Positions 1 through 5,960 of a stretch of 8,902 nt of DNA are shown here, piece after piece. Where the stretch lies: positions 1-8,902 of the forward strand of contig JAPLZH010000079.1 of NCBI GenBank assembly GCA_026395105.1, given 5' to 3'. The DNA is from Candidatus Tayloriibacteriota bacterium (lineage in GTDB: Bacteria > Patescibacteriota > Minisyncoccia > Phycocordibacterales > PALSA-1337). The notes below the pieces were generated by a model. It had not been told where the DNA came from. It ran no database searches and was given only the letters and a program-made list of their open reading frames with translations. Numbering within the stretch: position 1 is the first letter of the stretch; each line of letters opens with the position of its first letter. The position numbers were made by a program, and so were the translations under genes.

Positions 1-69
1 TGCAGATCCTGCGCTATACATTTTCTCAATACAAAACCTCTCTCCAAAAGACAAATGATGATATTTCAT
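1..69 (-). CDS. IS30-family transposase, N-terminal fragment (cut by window edge)
   Basis: The reverse complement begins with ATG at 69 and reads 23 codons without a stop to base 1, starting MKYHHLSFGERFCIEKMYSA. The pattern M-x-Y-x-x-L-(S/T)-x-x-E-R-x-x-I-x-x-x-x-x-x-G-x-S is the usual start of IS30-family transposases, before the helix-turn-helix that binds the IS ends. The start lies 65 bases inside a terminal repeat that ends at 134, as expected for the 5' side of such an element. No Shine-Dalgarno sequence is evident before the ATG. The rest of the protein, including the DDE catalytic core, lies outside the window. The fragment is short, so the family call rests on this motif, on the terminal repeat, and on the matching transposase C-terminus at the other edge. 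Confidence 0.72.
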   Translation of the reverse strand, partial: MKYHHLSFGERFCIEKMYSAGSA

Positions 70-105
70 ATGACAATTAAATTAATTATTTTGTTAATAC
101 ATTAA

Positions 106-134
106 TTCTACTGTCCTACTTCAAAGGTAGCTAG
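106..134 (-). repeat. IS30-like terminal inverted repeat, transposase-start side
   Basis: Read on the minus strand from the outer end at 134 inward, these 29 bases match 24 of 29 bases of the repeat at 8769-8797 read on the plus strand. Shared blocks are CTAGCTACC at the outer tip and AAGTAGGACA further in. The core resembles IS30-family tips. The exact outer boundary is uncertain: the palindromic CTAG at 131-134 could be part of the repeat or a target-site sequence, because CTAG also flanks the other end (8769-8772). Confidence 0.75.
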
Positions 135-297
135 TTCCATTGCAAACGCTAAGTCTCAGGGATATTTCTTCTATACTGCCGGCGATCATATAACCATTTC
201 GAGCACGACAGTAACGGCAACGACTAGCATACCTGGAGTTGCTTTAGGTGGTGGCACGCCGACGAATTTATCGGCTATCTCCATTTCTAACTGTAAC
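135..297 (+). pseudogene. Remnant 5' coding sequence of the beta-helix gene, next to the IS end
   Basis: In the frame of the 298-2901 gene, these 54 codons are open and read as Ser/Thr/Asn/Gly-rich beta-helix-like protein, including GYFFYTAGDHITISSTTVTA and LSAISISNCNMSG just before the ATG. The ISISNCNMSGMGEGV rung resembles the LTISNCTFANNSVYGI rung that follows. The coding signal begins where the IS repeat ends (134), which indicates insertion into an older, longer gene. No start codon is present here. Confidence 0.7.
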
Positions 298-2901
298 ATG
301 AGTGGTATGGGAGAGGGCGTTAAAGTGGGAACTCTAAACTCTCTCGATGGACTGACAATATCTAATTGTACATTTGCGAATAACTCAGTATATGGCATTT
401 GGGTTGCTCCAGGGGTAGCGGTTACAAATAGTACGATTTCTAGTTCCACCATTTCGGGTACACCAGGACCAGGTATATTGTGGACCTTAGGAAATGGGCT
501 TACAATTGCTAGTACATCTGTTACCGGGAGTACCGGTGCAGGCGGTTATGGCTTAGAAATTCAAGGCGTCGCCAATGTGACTTTAAACAATGTAACCGCG
601 ACTGGTAACAACTTAGCAAACGCTTATATTTTCTTTTCTGGGGCAACCAATTCGAGCAATGTCACTATAACAGGTGGCACATATAGCAATAGCACTACGG
701 CTCAAGGGATCTATTTAGTTAAAGTTAATACTTTTGGAATATCGGGTACTGTTACAAACTCCAACAAGTTGCATGGTATATTGCTACAAGGTGATACTAA
801 TGGAACTCTGACTGGTTTAACCTCAAGCAATAATATTTCCGGAAGTGGTGTTTATGTACAAGATGCTTCTGGGGGAGTCGTGTCATCAAATATCTCCGTT
901 ACGAATTCCCAATTTTCATATAATGATGTGGCGGGCCAATCTCAATCTGGTCTTAAATTTTACGGAGCCGGAAATACGGGTTACGCATACAATGTCACTT
1001 CAGATCATAACGGTGACGATGGGTTTGATGCGGGCGACTCATTCAGCGGAGCAGTCTTTGATCATTGTACAGCTGACACTAATGGTGTGGACGGTGTGGG
1101 TGCCAACGGTGACGGTTTTTCTTTTCACGGTTCGAGCAGTGGAACTATTAAAAATTCTGTAGCAAAAAACAACCTAAAAAGTGCGTTTGCCCAGATAACT
1201 AGCGGCACTATGACTATGACTAATAATCTTCTCTATAACGCAACAAATGGGACGATTGCTCTTGTATATCTCACCGAAGGCACTCTTGGTAATTATACTT
1301 TAGTAAATAATACTATTTACAGCGGCGCTCATACAGGCGAAGGCATAAGAGTCGGCTCGTCAAATGTAACCATGAAAAATAATATTGTTTATGGGTTTGA
1401 TTATGGAATACGAAGTTTAGGTGGTGCTGGAACAATAACTAATGATTATAACGATGTCTATGGAGCAACTACTGCTAATTTTAGCGGCGTAACTCCGGGA
1501 GCACACAATATTCAGGTTAATCCAAATTTGGTAAACCCGATGACCGATTTTCACCTGCAATCACTTTCCCCTGCAATAGATGTTGGCACTACAGCAGGTC
1601 TTGTGAGTACATCGACTGACTATGCCAGCAAACCGCTCTATGGCACCCCTGATATCGGAGCTTACGAATATCAGCCACCATTCACTCTCGGCACCAGCCT
1701 TGTCGATCCAACAGGTAACATCAGAATCTATGGCGACGGTAAGTACCGTTATACCACAGCTACATCAAGCACGATGCTGGCTTATTTCTCTGTAGCTCCG
1801 GCAGAAGGTAGTTGGACATATGCAGCATCAACTACTCGTCCAGAATGGCTCAATGTTTCCAACTTTACATGGAATACAGGAGGAACATATTCCAAAGCAT
1901 GGACTGCCTCAAGCTCGGTGGCAACAGTGGCTCCGTATGGAGTACAGGCTACGACCACAGTTTATACTATCGGCAATCTGCTCCCGAGCACATATTACGA
2001 CTTTGCCGTCGATGGTGCGGCTACGAGTTCGGTTCAAACTAACGGTTCTGGTAGAGCGACATACACATATTCAGCGGGATATGCCAGCCCCCATACCTTC
2101 ACAGTTACACAGACGATATTAGTACCAACGATTTCAACTGTTGCCGCCTCTGTAGTTTCGACTTCTACTGCGACCATGAATGCTTCGATTACCGATACTG
2201 GCGGAGCTGATGCTACAGAGTCTGGCTTCGCTTACGGCACTGTTGCCGATCTATCAACCGTCATTGCTACAATAACATTGGGTGCACAGACAGGCACAAC
2301 TACATTTAGTCAAAGTTTGACTGGTCTCACCCAAAACACAGTCTACTATTTCCGTGCATATGCCGTGAATTCCGCAGGAACTTCAACTGGGTCTATACTT
2401 TCAGCGACGACCTCGGCGATCATCGTTCCAGATGCTGTCCCCGACACTGCACCCACCATCACAACGAGTGTTAGTTCCAGTGGGGGAAGTGCCTCGAGTC
2501 GAGTCGCCAACCTTCTTGCTATGGGCAATTACACATTGGCGCAAAAGATAGCCAAACAGTACGGAATAACTATTCCAGCACAAAACGTTCCCGTAAATAT
2601 ATCATCAACACCTGTGCCAAATTCTCACCAATTCTTTACTCGAACATTGAAAATCGGTATATCTAACAGTGATGTTAGGAAACTTCAAATCTTCCTCAAT
2701 GCTCACGGATTTATTGTTTCTTCTACTGGCGCAGGTTCATTAGGACACGAAACAACCTACTTTGGACCTGCGACAAAGTCAGCTCTCATGAGATTCCAGC
2801 TAGCTCATAAAGCTCAAACTCTAGATCCACAAGGTCTCAAAGCTCCTACTGGATTCTTCGGTATGGATACGATGAGGGTGGTAAATGGGATGATGAAATA
2901 G
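298..2901 (+). CDS. Beta-helix surface protein with Ig/Fn3-like modules and C-terminal peptidoglycan-binding domain; 5' end truncated by IS30
   Basis: Probable exported cell-surface protein whose native start is missing. From the first available ATG (298) it has 867 residues. Residues 1 to about 410 are Asn/Ser/Thr/Gly-rich right-handed parallel beta-helix repeats (for example ISNCTFANNSVYGIWV and MKNNIVYGFDYGIRS), closing near 425-458 with the FHLQSLSPAIDVG ... DIGAYEY pattern common in beta-helix surface proteins. Residues about 462-605 form a Thr/Ser-rich segment ending in a beta-sandwich-like stretch. Residues about 607-705 look like an Ig/Fn3-like domain (TGGADATESGFAYG, then TVYYFRAYAVNSAG). 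After a Ser/Gly linker, residues about 779-863 match a peptidoglycan-binding domain of the PF01471 type, with the CPR-style DVRKLQIFLNAHGF and ETTYFGPATKSALMRFQ. The same frame stays open upstream to 106, and beta-helix-like sequence continues back to 135, where the IS begins. No ATG, GTG or TTG lies in frame between the upstream stop (103-105) and 298. ATG 298 falls inside a repeat, and no signal peptide remains. This is likely a broken gene, or the 3' part of one; if expressed from 298 the product would probably stay in the cytoplasm. Confidence 0.85.
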   Translation: MSGMGEGVKVGTLNSLDGLTISNCTFANNSVYGIWVAPGVAVTNSTISSSTISGTPGPGILWTLGNGLTIASTSVTGSTGAGGYGLEIQGVANVTLNNVTATGNNLANAYIFFSGATNSSNVTITGGTYSNSTTAQGIYLVKVNTFGISGTVTNSNKLHGILLQGDTNGTLTGLTSSNNISGSGVYVQDASGGVVSSNISVTNSQFSYNDVAGQSQSGLKFYGAGNTGYAYNVTSDHNGDDGFDAGDSFSGAVFDHCTADTNGVDGVGANGDGFSFHGSSSGTIKNSVAKNNLKSAFAQITSGTMTMTNNLLYNATNGTIALVYLTEGTLGNYTLVNNTIYSGAHTGEGIRVGSSNVTMKNNIVYGFDYGIRSLGGAGTITNDYNDVYGATTANFSGVTPGAHNIQVNPNLVNPMTDFHLQSLSPAIDVGTTAGLVSTSTDYASKPLYGTPDIGAYEYQPPFTLGTSLVDPTGNIRIYGDGKYRYTTATSSTMLAYFSVAPAEGSWTYAASTTRPEWLNVSNFTWNTGGTYSKAWTASSSVATVAPYGVQATTTVYTIGNLLPSTYYDFAVDGAATSSVQTNGSGRATYTYSAGYASPHTFTVTQTILVPTISTVAASVVSTSTATMNASITDTGGADATESGFAYGTVADLSTVIATITLGAQTGTTTFSQSLTGLTQNTVYYFRAYAVNSAGTSTGSILSATTSAIIVPDAVPDTAPTITTSVSSSGGSASSRVANLLAMGNYTLAQKIAKQYGITIPAQNVPVNISSTPVPNSHQFFTRTLKIGISNSDVRKLQIFLNAHGFIVSSTGAGSLGHETTYFGPATKSALMRFQLAHKAQTLDPQGLKAPTGFFGMDTMRVVNGMMK

Positions 2902-3044
2902 TGAAATCTGATAAACCATAAGGACTCATTCATAAATACCCACATAAGATTAGCTATGAGAGAAATGTGACGAATCTGTGGAAGTTGAGCTAAATGGACA
3001 AAAGTGCTACCAAATGAGCATTTCTAAATTTGTCTAGGATACTG

Positions 3045-3062
3045 TTGTATATAGCCATACAA
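3045..3062. promoter_or_regulatory. Dyad, possible operator upstream of the AAA ATPase gene
   Basis: TTGTAT (3045-3050) and ATACAA (3057-3062) form a perfect 6-bp inverted repeat around a 6-base centre. It overlaps the expected -35 position of the promoter whose -10 element is at 3079-3084. This is a typical position for a repressor site. The arms are short and AT-rich, so chance occurrence is possible. Confidence 0.3.
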
Positions 3063-3075
3063 TATGTATTAGAAA

Positions 3076-3084
3076 TGATATAAT
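3076..3084 (+). promoter_or_regulatory. Extended -10 promoter of the AAA ATPase gene
   Basis: TGATATAAT matches the extended -10 consensus TGnTATAAT exactly. Transcription would begin near 3091, which places the ATG at 3083 inside the promoter and supports ATG 3152 as the translation start. The -35 region is weak (CATACA at 3056-3061, 17-base spacer), as is common for extended -10 promoters. Confidence 0.5.
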
Positions 3085-3151
3085 GATAAAAGGATTGCTA
3101 TTTGGTAAATTATTTGATAATATCGCTACTATAGTAATGTGCTTGATTCCT

Positions 3152-4285
3152 ATGCTAATAGAAAGAAGTATAAAAAAAGAAGTTGAAGAATGGCTTTTCA
3201 AAGGCAAGGTCATCATTATCTATGGTCCAAGGCGAGTTGGCAAAACCACTCTAGTCAAAGAAATTCTCGAAAAATTTGGTACTGATGGCAAATATATAAA
3301 CTGTGATATTCTGCAAAATAGACAAGGACTAGAATCTCAGGATGACAAAAAATTGAGAGAGTTTTTGGGAACGGGAAAAATATTTGTCATTGACGAAGCC
3401 CAGAGGGTTCAAAATATAGGCATCAATTTGAAAATTCTAGTGGATACATATCCTGACATTCAGATCATTGCAACAGGATCATCTAGCTTTGATCTGTCTA
3501 ATAAGATAAACGAACCATTAACTGGAAGGAATGTTACTTTTATGTTGTACCCGATCTCTGTTTCTGAAATGAGTACGGTATATAAAAACAGTCAGGAAAT
3601 AGATGCAAATCTAGAAAACCTACTATTGTTTGGAGGTTATCCTGAAATATCTAGTGGTGTCGCAAATGATAAGATCGGATATCTCCAGGAACTATCGAGT
3701 AATTATCTCTACAAAGATGTTCTAGAATTTGAATGTTTGAAAAAACCAGAGATGATCGTAAAGCTTCTTCAGATGATCGCATTGCAGATCGGTAATGAAG
3801 TTTCATACAATGAACTCGCTGTAAAACTCGAGACTACCAGAAAGACAATCATGAATTATATATATTTACTGGAGCAATCATTCGTGATATTCCGACTGGC
3901 GCCATTTTCCAGAAATATAAGGAATGAGATCGGTAGGAAGAACAAGATATACTTTTATGATCTCGGGGTCAGAAATGCTTTAGTAAATTCATTTGACAAG
4001 CTCGATGGGAGAAATGATGTAGGTGGTCTATGGGAAAACTTCTTGATCATTGAAAGAAAAAAATTGATTGAAAAGAAAAGGTGGTATCGGAATAGGTATT
4101 TCTGGAGGACACAAGATAAAGAGGAGATAGATTATGTCGAGGATTATGACGGCAGATTACACGGATATGAATTCAAATGGGGTAATAAGACTTACAATAT
4201 TCCTAAGAGTTTTATTGATGAATATAAAAATAGTGATGTTTCTATCGTGAATAGAAGTAATTATAAAGAATTTCTGGGGATTTAG
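3152..4285 (+). CDS. AAA-type ATPase with DUF4143 C-terminal domain
   Basis: Member of the widespread AAA_14/DUF4143 ATPase family, common in CPR bacteria and archaea. Its cellular role is not firmly established; defence or toxin-like roles have been discussed. With ATG 3152 the product has 377 residues and begins MLIERSIKKEVEEWL, the usual family start; an in-frame ATG at 3083 would add 23 residues but coincides with a TATAAT promoter element. Walker A GPRRVGKTT is at 25-33, Walker B IFVIDEAQ at 78-85, and a sensor-like ATGSSSFDLS at about 108-117, followed by LTGR at 124-127. The C-terminal part has WENFLIIER near 294 and the pattern EIDY (325-328) plus YEFKWG (339-344), resembling the D...ExK core of PD-(D/E)XK nuclease folds. 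No Shine-Dalgarno sequence is evident. The gene is more AT-rich than its neighbours and stands apart from both, so it was probably acquired as a single unit. The family is clear; the nuclease idea is inference. Confidence 0.88.
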   Translation: MLIERSIKKEVEEWLFKGKVIIIYGPRRVGKTTLVKEILEKFGTDGKYINCDILQNRQGLESQDDKKLREFLGTGKIFVIDEAQRVQNIGINLKILVDTYPDIQIIATGSSSFDLSNKINEPLTGRNVTFMLYPISVSEMSTVYKNSQEIDANLENLLLFGGYPEISSGVANDKIGYLQELSSNYLYKDVLEFECLKKPEMIVKLLQMIALQIGNEVSYNELAVKLETTRKTIMNYIYLLEQSFVIFRLAPFSRNIRNEIGRKNKIYFYDLGVRNALVNSFDKLDGRNDVGGLWENFLIIERKKLIEKKRWYRNRYFWRTQDKEEIDYVEDYDGRLHGYEFKWGNKTYNIPKSFIDEYKNSDVSIVNRSNYKEFLGI

Positions 4286-4299
4286 TCGCGCACTACAAA

Positions 4300-4321
4300 C
4301 CCCTGACCGTAAGGTCGTGGG
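4300..4321 (+). other. Structured intergenic segment (GNRA-type hairpin)
   Basis: GACC (4305-4308) and GGTC (4313-4316) enclose a GTAA loop, a GNRA tetraloop. CCC (4301-4303) can pair with GGG (4319-4321) across a small internal loop. A second small stem follows, GCTTC and GGAGC around 4323-4337, with one G-U pair. There is no T-run after either stem, so this is not a clear intrinsic terminator; it could be a structured 3' end of the ATPase transcript or a leader for the next gene. Confidence 0.3.
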
Positions 4322-4359
4322 AGCTTCAGTTTGGAGCCCTAATCTGATTTCCCCAAATC

Positions 4360-4731
4360 ATGAATAGCATGTATAATGTAAAAATGTCAGCTTCAGGTTA
4401 CACACCACTTCATGATTTTGCATCAAAACTTCCAGTAAAACCTAAAGATGGTCTATACATCAATGACTCAAATCTATATCATGGTGGAAAACTGGCAGGC
4501 TGGATATGTGATTATAAAAAGATATATAAATGGGTAGCGTCTTTAAATACAGTCGTTTACGCCCGTCTTTATTTAGGAATACCTAAACATGAACCAGCTA
4601 GGACTATAAGTAAGGCGATGTCGGAAATTAAATATACATCATGGTTTGAATCATTAGATAAGATTAAGACAGAGATTAGTAGGAGTCCTAAAACGGAAAA
4701 ACCGGACGTAAAGTCCGGCGAGTTAGCTTGA
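4360..4731 (+). CDS. Short NYN/PIN-like domain protein, apparently truncated and with an altered active-site motif
   Basis: Product of 123 residues. Residues 30-72 (DGLYINDSNLYHGGKLAGWICDYKKIYKWV, then VVYARLYLGIP) resemble the start of NYN-domain RNases (LabA/DUF88 type), which normally read IDGSNLY or IDNSNLY, then GWxIDYKKxYxYL, then a strand ending in YxG. Family members are usually about 160-200 residues and carry further acidic motifs in a C-terminal half (such as SGDGDF) that are absent here. The first catalytic Asp appears displaced: the sequence is I-N-D-S-N instead of I-D-N-S-N. After about residue 90 the sequence is charged and unfamiliar (KTEISRSPKTEKPDVKSGELA). ATG 4360 gives the longest product; ATG 4369 and 4384 are alternatives, and a perfect TATAAT at 4372-4377 would favour 4384. 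Either a decayed RNase remnant or a small protein that keeps only the N-terminal half. The family call is moderate and activity is doubtful. Confidence 0.5.
   Translation: MNSMYNVKMSASGYTPLHDFASKLPVKPKDGLYINDSNLYHGGKLAGWICDYKKIYKWVASLNTVVYARLYLGIPKHEPARTISKAMSEIKYTSWFESLDKIKTEISRSPKTEKPDVKSGELA
4372..4377 (+). promoter_or_regulatory. Possible -10 element inside the first codons of the NYN-like gene
   Basis: A perfect TATAAT lies six bases before ATG 4384. If used, transcription would start at or very near that ATG, giving a leaderless mRNA and a 115-residue product. The -35 region (TTCCCC at 4349-4354) is poor. The hexamer also encodes Tyr-Asn in the longer reading, so it may be chance. Confidence 0.22.
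4702..4718 (+). other. Strong GC-rich hairpin at the 3' end of the NYN-like gene
   Basis: CCGGAC (4702-4707) and GTCCGG (4713-4718) form a perfect 6-bp stem around a GTAAA loop, preceded by an A-rich run. It sits 11 bases before the stop codon of the 123-residue protein. On the minus strand it is followed by a T-rich stretch (complement of 4692-4701, interrupted by CCG), so it could weakly terminate minus-strand transcription. On the plus strand no T-run follows. Confidence 0.35.
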
Positions 4732-4756
4732 GATAAATTATACACCCTATTATTTT
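4728..4756 (+). promoter_or_regulatory. Probable promoter of the CrtC/AttH-like gene
   Basis: TTGAGA (4728-4733, 5 of 6 to the -35 consensus), a 17-base spacer, then TATTTT (4751-4756, 4 of 6 to the -10 consensus); TATTAT at 4749-4754 is a better hexamer with a 15-base spacer. Transcription would start near 4763, about 30 bases before ATG 4793. Motif match only. Confidence 0.35.
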
Positions 4757-4792
4757 AAAGTCAGGATTTATCCACAAACACTAAATATTATC

Positions 4793-5929
4793 ATGAAAAG
4801 CATGAGTATAGATCTAAAGCAAAAACAAAATCCTAAACCCGTCTCACTCCCCGAAGATCACGGTCCTCATGATAATGTCATAGAATGGTGGTATTTTAAT
4901 GGGCATGTCACTGCAAAAGATGGCAGACGTTTTAGTTTTATGGACTGCCTTTTTAAAGTGGATATAGCAAAGGTAAATATTCCGCATTTTTCACATAATC
5001 CGCTTCGGAATAAATTTATGGATGGAAAACATGTTTACTTTGCTCATTCAGTGGTTTCAGATTTAAAAGAGCAAAAGAACTATAAAGAAATTCAGGATAT
5101 TTCCCTAGTCTCCCGCGACAGCTTTAAAAAGCCTTATCTCTTTGTAAACTATATTAATCCAAATATTCTTCACGGCTACGTTAATTCAGTAATAGAGGAA
5201 AAAAGTCCGTCCGTTTTTCATATTAAAACTGGGAATTTAGATTTAGAACTTCATTCTAAAATGAAGCCACTGCTCGAAGGCGGGCACGGATACGTAGGAA
5301 CAGTAGAAAGCGGAAGTTATTATTATTCCCTCACTAATCTGCATACTAAAGGCACACTTTGCCTTAACGGAGAGAAAATAGAGGTAGAGGGAAAGGCCTG
5401 GATGGATCATCAGTGGGCTGATGCGACATATAAAAAAGATAAGTGGACTTGGTTTTCATTCCAGCTCGAAAACGGTATGGATATAATGTGCGTAGAATAT
5501 GATACGAAAATCGGCAAAGACACTCTGGTCGATATGTTAGACGGGGACGGAAAGCAGAGCCAGTATAAAAAGCTATTTCTCACGCCCGGAAAAGATGTAT
5601 GGGAAAGTGAAAAGACTAAGGCAAAGTATCCGATGTCCTGGAAAATAGAGGTGCCAGAAGGGGATATAACGATCACAGCGCGCTCTACCATGTCTGATCA
5701 GGAAATGATTTTCGGGCAAATAAACTACTGGGAAGGACCGCTAGAAGTTTTAGCGAAAATCGGTGGGACAGCCGGGGGTAAGAATGGTGGCAAAGACGGT
5801 ATCAAAGAAGTGAAAGGCGTCGGCTTTATGGAGCTTGTCGGCTATCCCTCAGACTTTAATTACCTCGCGCTCGTAGGTAAGGATTTAGAGAGGAGTCTAT
5901 TTAAGAGGATTTTCCATAAAAAAGTTTAA
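4793..5929 (+). CDS. CrtC/AttH-like (lipocalin-like) protein
   Basis: A 378-residue protein of the CrtC N-terminal plus C-terminal lipocalin-like family. Characterised relatives include carotenoid 1,2-hydratase and AttH-type proteins, which are paired beta-barrels for hydrophobic ligands. Diagnostic motifs are SLPEDHGPHDNVIEWWYFNGHV (about 18-39), GKAWMDHQWAD (200-210), KWTWFSFQLENGMDIM (217-232), WEGPLEV (313-319) and a closing GFMELVGY near 348. The Trp-Met-Asp-His-Gln and Trp-Trp-Tyr-Phe-Asn motifs are well preserved, so the fold is probably intact. No signal peptide or lipobox is seen, unlike many AttH homologues, suggesting a cytoplasmic product. A Gly/Lys insertion (GGTAGGKNGGKDG, about 325-337) sits in the C-terminal barrel. 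ATG 4802 is an alternative start. No carotenoid genes are nearby, so the substrate is unknown and a hydratase call would be unsafe. It lies 31 bases upstream of the TraG-like gene and has a similar base composition. Confidence 0.85.
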   Translation: MKSMSIDLKQKQNPKPVSLPEDHGPHDNVIEWWYFNGHVTAKDGRRFSFMDCLFKVDIAKVNIPHFSHNPLRNKFMDGKHVYFAHSVVSDLKEQKNYKEIQDISLVSRDSFKKPYLFVNYINPNILHGYVNSVIEEKSPSVFHIKTGNLDLELHSKMKPLLEGGHGYVGTVESGSYYYSLTNLHTKGTLCLNGEKIEVEGKAWMDHQWADATYKKDKWTWFSFQLENGMDIMCVEYDTKIGKDTLVDMLDGDGKQSQYKKLFLTPGKDVWESEKTKAKYPMSWKIEVPEGDITITARSTMSDQEMIFGQINYWEGPLEVLAKIGGTAGGKNGGKDGIKEVKGVGFMELVGYPSDFNYLALVGKDLERSLFKRIFHKKV

Positions 5930-5940
5930 TCTGGTATAAT
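5911..5940 (+). promoter_or_regulatory. Extended -10 promoter of the TraG-like ATPase gene
   Basis: TGGTATAAT (5932-5940) matches the extended -10 consensus exactly, with TTTCCA (5911-5916, 4 of 6 to the -35 consensus) 18 bases upstream. Transcription would start near 5947, leaving a leader of about 14 bases before ATG 5961 and no Shine-Dalgarno sequence. The -35 overlaps the last codons of the CrtC-like gene, so the ATPase can be transcribed independently of it. Confidence 0.5.
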
Positions 5941-5960
5941 AAAGCTACATATAAAATATT

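Noticed and set aside
100..130. Plus-strand reading of the left IS tip as the end of a transposase (YINSTVLLQR followed by TAG at 128-130)
   Set aside because: It resembles an IS30 C-terminus, but the frame upstream has many stops, and the minus strand at 1-69 gives a clear IS30 N-terminus at the expected distance from the repeat.
845..1162. 105-codon open frame overlapping the beta-helix gene
   Set aside because: It lies entirely within the beta-helix frame and its product has no recognisable motif; it is a shadow of the repeat-rich gene.
2902..3044. Search for a terminator or small gene after the beta-helix gene
   Set aside because: Only weak 4-bp inverted repeats and no T-run were found, and no open frame with coding character.
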